Assembly: GCF_002803085.1 (NCBI RefSeq)
Contig: NZ_NNBJ01000008.1
Span: forward strand, 119,603-183,602
DNA length: 64,000 nucleotides
Direction of reading: 5' to 3'
Source: Streptomyces sp. CB01201
GTDB taxonomy: Bacteria > Actinomycetota > Actinomycetes > Streptomycetales > Streptomycetaceae
Position numbers and translations under genes: made by a program. The notes beneath the pieces were generated by a model. It saw only the letters and a list, made by a program, of their open reading frames with translations. It was not told the origin of the DNA and did not search any database. Of the stretch, positions 7,855-16,837 are shown piece by piece. The first letter of the stretch is position 1; every line of letters begins with the position of its first letter.

Positions 7855-9654
7855 TCACCGAGGGCCGGACCGGGATGGGTGGGCCGCCGGCGACGGCCCG
7901 CGCCCGCCGCCCCGGTGCCCGTGCCGGTAACCCGGCGAGGGGGCCGGGGTGTGGTCGACCGGCGGCTCGGAGGCGCTGGGGCTCGCGCTCGGAGTACCGA
8001 CGGGCTCGGCGGTCGGCGGAGGTGTCACGCCCGCGGATCGGCGCGGGCTCGCGCTCGGGGTCGCCTTGGCCGAGGCGGGCGCGGGCTGGACGCCGCGCGG
8101 TACGACGGTCGGGGTGGCGCGGGGGCAGGGCGGTTTACGGCCGGCGCACAGGCCGGGGCCGGGGCGCGAGGGGGCCGGGGTGGGACGGGTCACACGATGG
8201 GCCGCGCTTCTCGTCGCGGGTGCCGGGTGCGGCGGCGCGGGAACGGCGAGGTGGGTGAAGGGCAGCACGGAGGAGCGGCTCGGCGGCAGCGGCTCGGGGG
8301 TGACGCCCGCCGCCCAGGCGCTGGCCGTCGACATGACGGCGGCGAGGGCCACCGAAGCCAGGGCGGCCCGGGTCCGGGGGCGCCCGGCGGTCGCCGTGTA
8401 CGCGGTCCGGACGAGCCGTCGTACGAGGCGCGCGAGCAGACAGCCGATGCCGATGAGGGGGAAGGCGAGCAGGGCCAGGCCGACGAAGGCGACGGCACCG
8501 CCGGAGACGTCCCCGTTGGCCGCCGCGTCATAGGCACCCTGCGCCTGCGCCACGACCGAACGCGCGGCGGTGGCGGAGATGCGCGGCAGGTTCCACAGGG
8601 TGTAGCCGAGGTCGGTGATCATGAGCGGCAGCACCACCAGCATCCAAACGGCGATGGTGGTGCGGGCTTTGCGCGTCAAGGTGCCGGCGATCGCCGGCTT
8701 GGGGCGCCGCCCTGGAAGGACGCTGCGCAGGATCGGGCCGATCTGGCCGTACAGATCGGGTACGCCGGCGATGTCGGCCAGGATGTAGTAGCCGTCGAGC
8801 CGGGCGGCGGGCACGAGCTGCTCGAAGATCTCGAAGTGCCCCAGGTAGATCGCGGCGAGCAGGAACGACCAGCCGGTGCCCGCGTAGCAGGCGGCCAGCG
8901 CGAGCATGAAGATGACGTTGAAGTAGACCCCGCCGAGGTCGGTGCGCAGCCGGCCGGCCCGGCTGATCCGGTACACATCGGTGACGTCGGTGTAGAGGGA
9001 GGGCCACAGCAGGTAGATGCCGCAGCCGATGCGGCCGGGTCTCGCGCCGCCGTAGTGACAGGCGGACGCGTGGCCGAACTCGTGGAACACCAGTGAGGCC
9101 ACGACCAGACCGAACACGGCGAGCAGCAGGAGCGGCTCGTCCAGGGCGCCGAGCAGGGCCGGGACCGCGCCGTGCACGAGGAAGAGCCAGCCGTCCAGGG
9201 CGGCGAGGCTCAGCAGGACCAGTACGACGGCCGGGGGCCGGTGGAGCCAGGCCAGCAGCCTGGCGGCGACCGCGACGGCACGCGGCGGAACCAGGGTGCG
9301 GCGGCCGACCAGACCGAGCAGCAGATCGGAACGCGGTACGTCCTTCGCCAGGGCCGTGCCCGCGCCCGGCGCCGCGGTGATGCCCATCGGTTCCAGTTTG
9401 TTCGTGACCAGGTACGCGACGTTGTCGGCGCTCACTTCCTGCCCGAAGGACACCGTGACTTCCCGGGCGATTTCCTCGACATCGCGCCTGCCGTCGACCG
9501 CCACGGCGACGAGATGCAGCAGTTCCGAGATGTGTACCACCTGGCCATCGCCCCTGCGGGCGATGAATACCGGTTCCGCGTATCCGGATCCCTGATATTT
9601 TCCGTGCAGTTCCAGACCGTCGGTCCGGCACGGAATCATACGCGCCGCGACCAC
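7855..9654 (-). CDS. PqqD-like/M50 membrane metalloprotease with Pro-rich tail
   Basis: 599-residue multispanning protein. Residues about 36-95 resemble a PqqD-like RiPP recognition element. The membrane portion carries the M50 zinc motif HEFGH (191-195) and a distal LDGYY (286-290) that would supply the third ligand, plus the YTDVTD/GRLRTDLGGVYFN stretch. About six or more hydrophobic helices are visible. From about residue 440 the chain is a Pro/Ala/Ser-rich, probably exterior tail ending in a His/Gly/Arg-rich stretch. GTG start at 9654 has AGGACGG upstream; ATG at 9639 is an alternative. It follows the His-rich peptide gene on the same strand, suggesting it binds the leader and cleaves or exports the peptide. 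Function inferred. Confidence 0.75.
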   Translation of the reverse strand: MVAARMIPCRTDGLELHGKYQGSGYAEPVFIARRGDGQVVHISELLHLVAVAVDGRRDVEEIAREVTVSFGQEVSADNVAYLVTNKLEPMGITAAPGAGTALAKDVPRSDLLLGLVGRRTLVPPRAVAVAARLLAWLHRPPAVVLVLLSLAALDGWLFLVHGAVPALLGALDEPLLLLAVFGLVVASLVFHEFGHASACHYGGARPGRIGCGIYLLWPSLYTDVTDVYRISRAGRLRTDLGGVYFNVIFMLALAACYAGTGWSFLLAAIYLGHFEIFEQLVPAARLDGYYILADIAGVPDLYGQIGPILRSVLPGRRPKPAIAGTLTRKARTTIAVWMLVVLPLMITDLGYTLWNLPRISATAARSVVAQAQGAYDAAANGDVSGGAVAFVGLALLAFPLIGIGCLLARLVRRLVRTAYTATAGRPRTRAALASVALAAVMSTASAWAAGVTPEPLPPSRSSVLPFTHLAVPAPPHPAPATRSAAHRVTRPTPAPSRPGPGLCAGRKPPCPRATPTVVPRGVQPAPASAKATPSASPRRSAGVTPPPTAEPVGTPSASPSASEPPVDHTPAPSPGYRHGHRGGGRGPSPAAHPSRSGPR

Positions 9655-9931
9655 GGCGGAATTACCGTCCTGATAAATGACTCAACCTTTCCGACGCGGC
9701 ATGGCGCGAAAAAACACCGGGCAGCTGCACAGAAAGTGCGGCCTATCGAATGCCCTGGTGTCTTCCGTGCCGACTGGACCGCGCTCCCCCCTCAACCGGA
9801 TGCGGAAAGGGACCGAATGGGAGAAGCGTGCCGCCGGCCGGCCGTCGAGGGCAGCTGACCAAGCCCCGCACGACGACCGGCCGGCGACTCACTCACTGCT
9901 CACTCAGCCCGTGGACCCCCCACGCACTGTG
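9655..9931 (-). other. Spacer between His-rich peptide gene and M50 gene, with stem-loops
   Basis: 277 bp without a supported gene. An inverted repeat CGCCGGCCGG (9832-9841) / CCGGCCGGCG (9877-9886) and a smaller GCACTG/CAGTGC hairpin spanning the peptide stop codon (9924-9941) could partially terminate transcription. A long, structured spacer between precursor and processing gene is common where the precursor must be made in excess. Confidence 0.4.
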
Positions 9932-10306
9932 TCAGCAGTGCTTCTGCACAGGGGGGCAGTGGGACGGCGCGTGGTGCGCGGGCGGAGCCTCGTGGTGCGC
10001 CGGCGCGTGGTGCGCGGGAGGACAGTGGGACGGGGTGTGGTGGGCCGGCGGCGCGTGGTGGACCGGCACGTGGTGCTCGGGTGCGTGGTGGACCGGCGGC
10101 GCGTGGTGGACCGGCACGTGGTGCACGGGCTCGTGGTGGACCGGAGCGTGGTGCACGGGCACGTGATGGGTCGGCGCGTGGTGGACCGGCGGGCACGGCG
10201 CGGGCACGTGATGGGCCGGCGCGCAGTTGAACTTCAGCACCCCCAGGGCTTCGCGGTTCGGCAGCAGGCCGACGGTCTGACCCTCAAGATCGGATACGCT
10301 GAGCAT
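9932..10306 (-). CDS. Histidine-rich repeat peptide, candidate RiPP or metal-binding precursor
   Basis: 124-residue peptide with two unlike halves. Residues 1-26 (MLSVSDLEGQTVGLLPNREA and following) look like a soluble leader. The rest is almost wholly Pro-His-His repeats (VHHAP, VHHVP, AHHAP), with 14 His-His pairs and five Cys, three of them in SHC or KHC, and Cys as the last residue. There is no ordinary signal peptide. GAAAGAGAG lies upstream of the ATG at 10306. The PqqD-like/M50 protease gene follows on the same strand. I do not recognise a named family. Zn/Cu/Ni binding is plausible from composition; precursor status is inferred from the leader-like half and the neighbour. Confidence 0.7.
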   Translation of the reverse strand: MLSVSDLEGQTVGLLPNREALGVLKFNCAPAHHVPAPCPPVHHAPTHHVPVHHAPVHHEPVHHVPVHHAPPVHHAPEHHVPVHHAPPAHHTPSHCPPAHHAPAHHEAPPAHHAPSHCPPVQKHC

Positions 10307-10639
10307 TTCGGCTCTCTTTCAGTCGAGTGACCGCACGACCTCATGCAGGATTCCCCACCCAGGCCGTCCGGCGCCTTACGAAGAGAACGCTATGGCCGCG
10401 CCAATCAATACGACAAGCACTCCAGGAATTCACACCTTCAAATAAAGGCAAAGAGGTCGAATCCCTGAGCGAATAAAGCACCGCTAAGATCGCAAGCGCT
10501 TACCGCGGAGCGAATATGAGAAACTCCTCAACTTTGCGGAGTAATACCTGACCAGGGCACAGGTAAACGATTCGCCGATTTGGAATCCGGGCTGCCGTAC
10601 CGCACGCCCGGGAGAGCGGCTCCGCGCACCGGCGGCCTC
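10307..10639. other. AT-richer promoter region of the His-rich peptide gene
   Basis: 333 bp between the esterase stop and the peptide start, clearly richer in A+T than surrounding DNA, especially 10380-10560. It should contain the leftward promoter of the peptide gene. Reading leftward, TTGTCG followed about 16 nt later by CATAGC is the best sigma-70-like pair I see, but it is weak. No gene is supported. Confidence 0.4.
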
Positions 10640-11695
10640 CTAGCGAGGGGCGTCGAGCCGGTCGCTCAGCCACGGCATGGCCTGCGGGAAGAAGGCGACC
10701 CACGTGTTCCAGTTGTGTCCGCCGCCCGACGCGATCCGGGTCGTGACCTTCACGTCCGTCCCGGCCGCGGCCTTCACGAACTCCTCGATGTAGGCGGGCG
10801 GGCTGTCGGGGTCCTGGTTCGACGTGCCGAGGAACAGCGAGGTGGGCGGGGGACGGTGGGCCACGAGCCACATCGGGCTGGTGCGTTCGCGGAGTCCGGC
10901 GTCGCTCAGCACACTGGCGTCGCCGGTGAGTGGATCCGGGTCGAGGGCCACGCCCGCTCCGAACACCTTCGGGTAGCGCAGGGGCAGTGCGGCCGCGCAG
11001 AAGCCCCCGGTGGAGATGCCCATGACACCCATCCCCTTGGGGCCGGGCAGGGTACGGAAGTGCTGGGCGATGAGCCTGGGCACGTCGTCGGACAGCCAGC
11101 GCGCCACCTTGCGGTGCGGGGTGTCGGTGCAGTCCGTGTCCTCGCCGCCCGGGTCGATGACGGGCATGACCAGAATCGCCGGACGGGCCGTGCCCTGCCG
11201 CACGTACTGCGCGAACGTGCCGGGCATGCCGCCTTGTTCGACCCAGGACTCCGGTGCTCCCGGCACGCCGTGCAGCAGCATCATGACGGGGAAACGGGTG
11301 CCCCGGTGGGCCCGCTCGTCGTACTCGGGTGGCGTCCACACGAGGACACGCCCCGCCAAGTGGGAGTGCGGACCGCGGAAGTAGGTGGTGCGCACGCCGT
11401 TGGCGGCGACGGTGAACTTGGCCCGCTTGGGCGGGGGCCCGGTCATGGCGGTGGCGTTCGCGTCGACGGTGCCGAGCAGGTCTTCCCACGAGGCGTACAG
11501 GCCGTAGCTGTTGTTGATGTCGGTGGCGACGGTGGCGATGGCCGTCACCTGGCACAGCACGATCATGAGGGTGCGGACCGGCCAGCGCAGCCATGCCGGA
11601 CCCGGCAAGCGCCCCCACAGCAGGAGCGTCACGGCCATGGCGACGAAAGTGAGAACGATCAGGAGGACGAGGAACGACGTGCTGGTCAACCCCAT
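10640..11695 (-). CDS. Membrane-anchored esterase, EstD/antigen-85-like
   Basis: 351-residue alpha/beta hydrolase with two N-terminal hydrophobic helices (about 5-28 and 38-58) that would anchor it with the catalytic domain outside. The domain begins near residue 90. MMLLHGVPG matches the oxyanion loop region, the nucleophile elbow is GISTGG, and a late GGGHNWNTW supplies the catalytic His. This arrangement matches the EstD/putative esterase family, related to mycolyltransferases, common as multiple copies in Streptomyces. Substrate unknown. ATG at 11695. Its divergent neighbour is a secreted beta-propeller protein. Confidence 0.85.
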   Translation of the reverse strand: MGLTSTSFLVLLIVLTFVAMAVTLLLWGRLPGPAWLRWPVRTLMIVLCQVTAIATVATDINNSYGLYASWEDLLGTVDANATAMTGPPPKRAKFTVAANGVRTTYFRGPHSHLAGRVLVWTPPEYDERAHRGTRFPVMMLLHGVPGAPESWVEQGGMPGTFAQYVRQGTARPAILVMPVIDPGGEDTDCTDTPHRKVARWLSDDVPRLIAQHFRTLPGPKGMGVMGISTGGFCAAALPLRYPKVFGAGVALDPDPLTGDASVLSDAGLRERTSPMWLVAHRPPPTSLFLGTSNQDPDSPPAYIEEFVKAAAGTDVKVTTRIASGGGHNWNTWVAFFPQAMPWLSDRLDAPR

Positions 11696-12088
11696 GTCAG
11701 CCGGCTCTCCTCACTGCTCGCCCGACGCCTCCGACGCCCGAGACGTCTCCGACGTGCACTGTGGCATCGCGATGGGCCCCCGCTACGACGACAGGCCGCA
11801 GCATCCCCCGACTGACGCCGGCACTCCCCACCACCTCGTCGCCATGGCCACGGACACCCCGGCCCGCCGAGGACCACGAGAGGCACTGATCTACGCCGAT
11901 CGACGCCGATCGACGCCGGATGCCTTGACAGGCCCCCTATTAGTTCGGATTCTATTCAAATTAATCCGCGGCCGCCGTGAACAAGTGAACACCCCCTACC
12001 GCACGCACAGTTCAGCCCTTACGTCGATCCGGACGCCCGCCCCACCGGGCCGCCGCCGTGCGGACGGCCCGCTCCGAGAGGAGTATTC
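11696..12088. other. Divergent intergenic region with 10-bp tandem repeat
   Basis: 393 bp between the divergent esterase and beta-propeller genes. ACGCCGATCG occurs twice in tandem with a partial third copy (11893-11920). A promoter candidate and an A+T-rich patch follow around 11935-11970. No gene is supported. Confidence 0.5.
11935..11963 (+). promoter_or_regulatory. Candidate sigma-70 promoter for the beta-propeller gene
   Basis: A perfect TTGACA -35 hexamer (11935-11940) is followed after 17 bp by GATTCT (11958-11963), a poor but possible -10. It is about 125 bp upstream of the GTG start at 12089 and in an unusually A+T-rich patch, which supports a promoter role. Confidence 0.45.
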
Positions 12089-13918
12089 GTGTCCGCCCGC
12101 ATCAGAACGAAAGTCGCCGGCGCGCTCGTCGCCGCGACCGCACTGCTGACCGGCAGCCTGCTGGTCGCGCCGGCGTCCGCCCAGGACCCCTCGTACACCG
12201 TCGCCATTGGCGCGAAGGGCCCCTGGGGCAATCCCGACGACACCCCGGCCGCGCCGTACATCGACAAGGACGGCACGTTCTACTACCAGTCGGCGCACTC
12301 GCTCTACGCCGCCCATGACGACCGGGCCTGGTCGTTCTACACCGGCAAGGACTTCGACTCCGCGACCCGGTCGAGCGCCCTCAGCGACGCGGTGAATCCG
12401 AAGAACTCCCAGGACCGGAACAACGACACCACGTGGCGCTGCAACAACAGCCCCACCGGCCGCGAGGCGACGAAGGCGCCCGCCGGTTCGAGCTACGCGC
12501 AGCCCAACTACTGTGACCTGATAGGGGTTTGGGTCGATCCGGACACCGGCGACTGGTACGGCCTGGTGCACAACGAGTTCACCCCCACCCCCTTCGGCGA
12601 CGGTCTCCACTACGACGCCATCGACTACGCCGTCTCCAAGGACCAGGGTCACACCTGGAGCATCCAGAGCCACGTCCTCACCTCGCCCTACAGCACCAAG
12701 CGCGGCGACACCACGGCGTTCCCGCACGAGACGTACGACTACGGCAACGGTGACCCCCGGCTGTTCGTGGACACCGCCTCGGGCTACTTCTACGTCTACT
12801 ACAACTCGCGGATCATCCCGAAGGGCGGTGTGTCCGGCGGCTGGACGGACGGCTCCCGGGCCCATGTGGCCCGCGCCCCGATGTCGGGCAAGATGGCGCC
12901 CGGCTCCTGGCAGAAGTGGTACGACGGCGCCTGGTCGCAGCCCGGACTCGGCGGACTGGAAAGCAACATGGAGCCGGTCGACGCCACCCACACCACGGGT
13001 TACACACCGGTCGCGCACGACTACAACCCGGCCAACGCGGGAACCGTGGCCCAGCAGACGGCGGCCGGCACACTGCCCGCCAAGTCCGATCTGCTCACCA
13101 TGAACATCGCCTACGACGCCCACCTCGGCCTCTACATCGGCGAGCCGGAGACGATCAAGCAGGACGGCACGGAGAAGCAGCGGTTCTACGTCACCGACAA
13201 CCTCGCGACACAGAAGTGGCGGCTGATCGGGGACTCCGGTGACTACCGCTCCGGCTCCTGGTACCGCTGGCTGCTGGACCCGGTGAGCCGCACCACCAAC
13301 ACGATCGTCGGCAAGACGTTCCGTTCGTACTGCTCGTTCTTCTGCTCCAACGGTTCGGACGGCGAGTACTACGACACGACGGTGACCAGCAGCGCCGCCG
13401 CCCCCGCGCCGGTCGACCCGGCGAAGGCGTACACCATCGCGAGCGGGACCGGACGCTATCTGGCGCAGGTGTCCGGCGGATCGGCGACCACCTCGCGGGC
13501 CTCGGCGGGCGGTTCGGCGCTCGCCAAGTGGGTGTTCAGCCCCAACGGTGACGGCTCGTACCGGATCGCGAACGCGTCCACCGGGCAGCTCCTCGGCGTC
13601 GACTCGTCCTCCACGGCGGGGCGGGCCTGGGCGGCCAAGCCCACGGCGACCAAGGCTCCCGCCAACGGGCCGACCGCAGGTCAGCAGTGGTTCGTCGTCG
13701 CCAACACCGACACCTCCGGTGCGCCCACCGGTACGTTCCGGCTCGTCAACCGATACAGCGGCCTGGTGATCGCGCTTTCCGCCGCGAACAGCCGGCCTGC
13801 GGAGACGACCCCGGTCCGGGCCTGGACCGACACCACCGGCAGCAAGGTCGGCGGCGCACGGTCCGCGTCCGAACAGACCCTCACGTTCACCGCGGTGGCA
13901 AAGCCCCCTATGCACTGA
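12089..13918 (+). CDS. Secreted beta-propeller glycosidase-like protein with ricin-type lectin domain
   Basis: 609-residue secreted protein. The GTG at 12089 is preceded by GAGAGGAG and opens a signal peptide ending near PASAQ. The body (about 35-430) is rich in Asp/Tyr/Trp blades such as PYIDKDGTFYYQS, GDPRLFVDTASGYFYVYY and KMAPGSWQKWYDG, typical of five-bladed glycoside hydrolase propellers, though I cannot fix a family. The C-terminus (about 440-600, YTIASGTGRYLAQVSGG and QQWFVVANTD) is a ricin-B-like carbohydrate-binding domain. Probable role is polysaccharide degradation outside the cell. A strong terminator follows. Confidence 0.75.
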   Translation: MSARIRTKVAGALVAATALLTGSLLVAPASAQDPSYTVAIGAKGPWGNPDDTPAAPYIDKDGTFYYQSAHSLYAAHDDRAWSFYTGKDFDSATRSSALSDAVNPKNSQDRNNDTTWRCNNSPTGREATKAPAGSSYAQPNYCDLIGVWVDPDTGDWYGLVHNEFTPTPFGDGLHYDAIDYAVSKDQGHTWSIQSHVLTSPYSTKRGDTTAFPHETYDYGNGDPRLFVDTASGYFYVYYNSRIIPKGGVSGGWTDGSRAHVARAPMSGKMAPGSWQKWYDGAWSQPGLGGLESNMEPVDATHTTGYTPVAHDYNPANAGTVAQQTAAGTLPAKSDLLTMNIAYDAHLGLYIGEPETIKQDGTEKQRFYVTDNLATQKWRLIGDSGDYRSGSWYRWLLDPVSRTTNTIVGKTFRSYCSFFCSNGSDGEYYDTTVTSSAAAPAPVDPAKAYTIASGTGRYLAQVSGGSATTSRASAGGSALAKWVFSPNGDGSYRIANASTGQLLGVDSSSTAGRAWAAKPTATKAPANGPTAGQQWFVVANTDTSGAPTGTFRLVNRYSGLVIALSAANSRPAETTPVRAWTDTTGSKVGGARSASEQTLTFTAVAKPPMH

Positions 13919-14015
13919 TCATGCACTGATCAGCCACTGCTGCGGGGCCGTTCCCGGGCGGTCGGTGACTCCAAGTCCCCGACCGCCTGGGCCTGTTGGG
14001 GCCACTCCTCGCTCC

Positions 14016-14052
14016 CCCGTCCGGATCGGTCCTGACCACCGATCCGGACGGG
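14016..14052. terminator. Strong bidirectional stem-loop between convergent genes
   Basis: A perfect 14-15 bp inverted repeat (left arm CCGTCCGGATCGGT at 14017-14030, right arm 14038-14051) encloses a 7-nt loop. It lies between the convergent beta-propeller and VOC genes and can serve both. No U-tract is needed for such stems in actinobacteria. Confidence 0.75.
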
Positions 14053-14076
14053 CAGAAGCGACTGGATCGAAAGGGC

Positions 14077-14883
14077 TCAGCCGGACTCGGGCCCCTTCGC
14101 GTTGATGACCGCGAAGATGCCGCCCTGCGGGTCCTGCACGACGGACATCCGGCCGGCCATCATGTCGAACGGCGGCTTCATGACGTTGCCACCGGCCCTG
14201 ACCAGCGCGTCCACCGTGGAATCGGTGTCGTCGACCGCGAAGTAGGTCAGCCAGTGCGAGGGCGTTCCCGGCGGGAGCCCGTCGATGGCGGAGAGGGCCT
14301 GCATGCCGCCGACCGTCCGGCCACCCGCGTTGATCGCGAGGTAGCCGTCGGCGCCCTCCATGGTGCTGGTGGTGATGTCCAGCGCGTTGGAGTAGAAGGC
14401 CGAAGCGGCGTCCGTGTCACTGGTGTTGAGCTCGCTCCAGATGAACGCGCCCGGCTCGTTGACGATGCCCGCACCGGGGAAGTCCTTGGCCTCCCACAGG
14501 CCGAACACGGCACCCGTCGGGTCGCTCGTGACGGCCATCCGGCCGAGGGTCATGACGTCCATGCCGGGCACCATCGCCTGGCCACCGGCGCTCGCGATCT
14601 TCTTCTCCGCGGCGGCGAGGTCCGCCGTGGCGATGTAGGTCGTCCACACGGCCGGCGGCATCGGGTCGGGCTTGGTTCCGTCCGGGTTCATCGCCGCCAT
14701 GATCCCGGCGACCGGTTGGCCCTTCAGGGAGCACACGGCGTACCCGCCGGTCTCCGGCGGTCCCACCTCGCCCTGCCAGCCGAACAGGTCGCAGTAGAAG
14801 TCGATCGCCGCCTGCTGGTCGGGGACCATCAGATCGATCCAACAGGGCGTGCCGGGTGCGTACGGACCACTGACTGTAGGCAT
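14077..14883 (-). CDS. Two-domain VOC (glyoxalase/bleomycin-resistance fold) protein
   Basis: 268-residue protein made of two vicinal-oxygen-chelate modules (about 8-125 and 140-265). Landmarks are PCWIDLMVPDQQAAIDFYCDLFGW in the first and AFIWSELNTSDTDAASAFYSNAL in the second, each closed by a DPTGAVFGLWE/DPQGGIFAVIN strand. Two-module VOC proteins like this are frequent in Streptomyces; some are hydroxylases or binding proteins, and activity cannot be assigned. ATG at 14883 with GGAGGC close upstream. Confidence 0.85.
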   Translation of the reverse strand: MPTVSGPYAPGTPCWIDLMVPDQQAAIDFYCDLFGWQGEVGPPETGGYAVCSLKGQPVAGIMAAMNPDGTKPDPMPPAVWTTYIATADLAAAEKKIASAGGQAMVPGMDVMTLGRMAVTSDPTGAVFGLWEAKDFPGAGIVNEPGAFIWSELNTSDTDAASAFYSNALDITTSTMEGADGYLAINAGGRTVGGMQALSAIDGLPPGTPSHWLTYFAVDDTDSTVDALVRAGGNVMKPPFDMMAGRMSVVQDPQGGIFAVINAKGPESG

Positions 14884-15517
14884 AAGAGCCTCCGTGAACT
14901 GGCTGGGCGGCTCCCGGAGCGGCGCACGCAGAGAAAACCAACCCGCGATGTATGGATTTGTCTGCTGGTTTCAGCTCAAATCCAGTCAAGCACTGGTCCG
15001 CGCGCGGTGCACGACCACGAGGTGTCCCGCTGAGCCGCGTCGCCCCGCGCGACGGGAACCCCCGGGGCTCTTCTGCTGCCGCGGCTGCGCTTCAGCCATG
15101 ACGCTTCGGAGGCCCGCGATCTGCTGGACGAGCCGTTCCGCCCCGACTGGGCGCTGATCAGCGCCGGCCATCTGCGCCTGCCGCTGCCCGGACCCGCCGT
15201 CGGGGCCACTCGTCGACCACCCCGCGTGCCCTGCGGCCACGGTATTCCTGCTGGTGCACGGTCGCCCGATCCGGCCGGACGAGGGGCCCGGTGGGCCGAA
15301 GGCCCGGTGGGCCGAACGGCATCGTGCCCGCCGTGCCGCTCCCTCCCGGCCCGCCTCGTACACTCCGCCGCGGACCGCCCCGCCCGACTGGGGCACCGGC
15401 CCGCTCGGGCCGACGTCCGGGGCCACGCGGCGGGTGCTGCGGGCGGCGGACCGACGGGCCGGTCGGGTGAGGACGCCCGTGGACGACACGATGTCGCCAT
15501 CCGTGGCGAGTCACGGT
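14884..15517. other. 634-bp region without an intact gene
   Basis: Between the VOC start and the MFS exporter stop. No intact gene is convincing. A plus-strand stretch reads like protein in two successive frames (separate entry). The rest shows GC-skewed, arginine-rich reading frames on both strands, which are shadow-like. Confidence 0.5.
15034..15500 (+). pseudogene. Possible frameshifted gene remnant
   Basis: One frame after a TGA at 15031 reads as credible protein, with LLLPRLRFSHDASEARDLLD and then a short WALISAGHLRLPLPGPAVG stretch. Near 15200 the plausible sequence moves to another frame (PLVDHPACPAATVFLLVHGR and onward) before degenerating into Arg-rich text. There is no obvious start codon or Shine-Dalgarno site. 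I do not recognise the family; a decayed gene is the simplest reading, but chance coding-like composition in GC-rich DNA is possible. Confidence 0.3.
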
Positions 15518-16837
15518 TCAGCCGGTGGCGTGGACAGGACGGCCGTTGCTGAGGGCCGCGGCCGGACGCCGGTAGAGCACGCCCACGGTGACGGCCGCGA
15601 GAACGGAGACGGCTCCGCCCAGGGCGAGCGCCGCCCGGGGGCCCGCCGTGTGGGCGACCCACCCGATGCAGGGGGCGGCCAGCGGGGTGGTGCCGAGCGA
15701 GGCAAGCATGTAGAGGCTCATCACCCGGCCCCGCATATCCTCGCTGACCCCCAGCTGGAGCCGGGCCTTGGCCGCCGTGAGGAACACGAGCAGCGCGACC
15801 CCGGTCGGCACGAGCATGACGAGGAAGGCGAGGTGACCCGGCATCAGACTGCTGGCCGTCTCCAGTGCCCCGAACGCCAGCGCCGCCCCGGCGAGTTGAT
15901 GGGCCGTCATGCGTTGATGGCGCGCGGCGATCATCGAGCCGATCACGGAGCCGGCGGCAAGCGCGGTGTTGCCGAGGCCGAAGGTCGCGGCCGAGGCCCC
16001 GTAGACCTGGGTGGACATCAGCGCCGTGGTGATCTGGAAGTTCATGCCGAAAGCGGCGACGACAGCGACGAGCCCGAGTGTGAGCGCGAGGTCCGGCCGC
16101 TCGGCGACATGGCGCAGCCCGTCCCGTACTTGCCGCTTCGCGCGGGCGACCGGTGGGGCCGGATTGAGCGTGCGGGGATCCGTGCGCAGCAGACAGAAGA
16201 GCACGACACCGTAGGACAGCGCGTTGGCGAGGAAGGCGGGGGCGGGCCCGACGAGGACGATGAGCGGAGCGGCGAGTGCGGGGCCCGCCATCCTGGCGAG
16301 GTTGAGCACCGCGCTGTTGAATGCGAGGGCCCCGACCAGCTGGGCCGGTTCGACGGACTCCGCGATGAAGGCCTGGAGCGCGGGCTTCTCCACGACCATG
16401 GTGAGCCCGAGCGCCAGGGCCAGCGCGTAGAGGGCGGTGAGGGACACCGTGCCGGTCAGCACCAGCGCGGCGGGCAGCAGCGCGAGTACGGCCATGACCG
16501 CCTCGGTCACCAGGAGCGTCCGCCGCCTGGAGTGCCGGTCGACGAGGACACCGCCGTACGGCCCCAGGAGCAGCAGGGGCAGGAACTGAAGGGCCGTGGT
16601 GATGCCCAGGACCGTGCCGTTCCCGTGCGACAGCTCCAGGGCCAGCCAGTCCTGCGCGATCTTCTGTATCCAGGTGCCGGTGTTGGAGGTCGTCTGCCCC
16701 AGCGCGAAGAGCCGGAAGTTGGGGCTCCGCAGCAGGGGCCAGCGTCGGAACACTCCGTGCCGGGCGTCCCCGCCCCGCCCCCGGCCTCCGTCCCGGGCCT
16801 GCCCCGGGTCTCCGTCCCGCACCTCGGAGTTGATCAC
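15518..16837 (-). CDS. MFS exporter coupled to an ATP-grasp ligase
   Basis: About 439-residue, 12-helix major facilitator of the enterobactin-exporter/MFS_3 type. Landmarks are the N-terminal FRLFALGQTTSNTGTWIQKI, the motif-A-like DRHSRRR loop after helix 2, and ERPDL before helix 7. The start is GTG at 16837, because it overlaps the ligase stop in a GTGA; the open frame extends further upstream but over the ligase gene. Coupling suggests it exports the ligase product or an intermediate. Related exporters handle siderophores, macrolides or peptides; the actual cargo is unknown. Confidence 0.85.
   Translation of the reverse strand: MINSEVRDGDPGQARDGGRGRGGDARHGVFRRWPLLRSPNFRLFALGQTTSNTGTWIQKIAQDWLALELSHGNGTVLGITTALQFLPLLLLGPYGGVLVDRHSRRRTLLVTEAVMAVLALLPAALVLTGTVSLTALYALALALGLTMVVEKPALQAFIAESVEPAQLVGALAFNSAVLNLARMAGPALAAPLIVLVGPAPAFLANALSYGVVLFCLLRTDPRTLNPAPPVARAKRQVRDGLRHVAERPDLALTLGLVAVVAAFGMNFQITTALMSTQVYGASAATFGLGNTALAAGSVIGSMIAARHQRMTAHQLAGAALAFGALETASSLMPGHLAFLVMLVPTGVALLVFLTAAKARLQLGVSEDMRGRVMSLYMLASLGTTPLAAPCIGWVAHTAGPRAALALGGAVSVLAAVTVGVLYRRPAAALSNGRPVHATG

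Noticed and set aside
9900..10330. Plus-strand Val/Arg-rich and Trp/Gly-rich frames over the His-rich peptide
   Set aside because: They mirror the minus-strand repeat; the minus frame has a leader-like start, a Shine-Dalgarno site and a linked protease gene.
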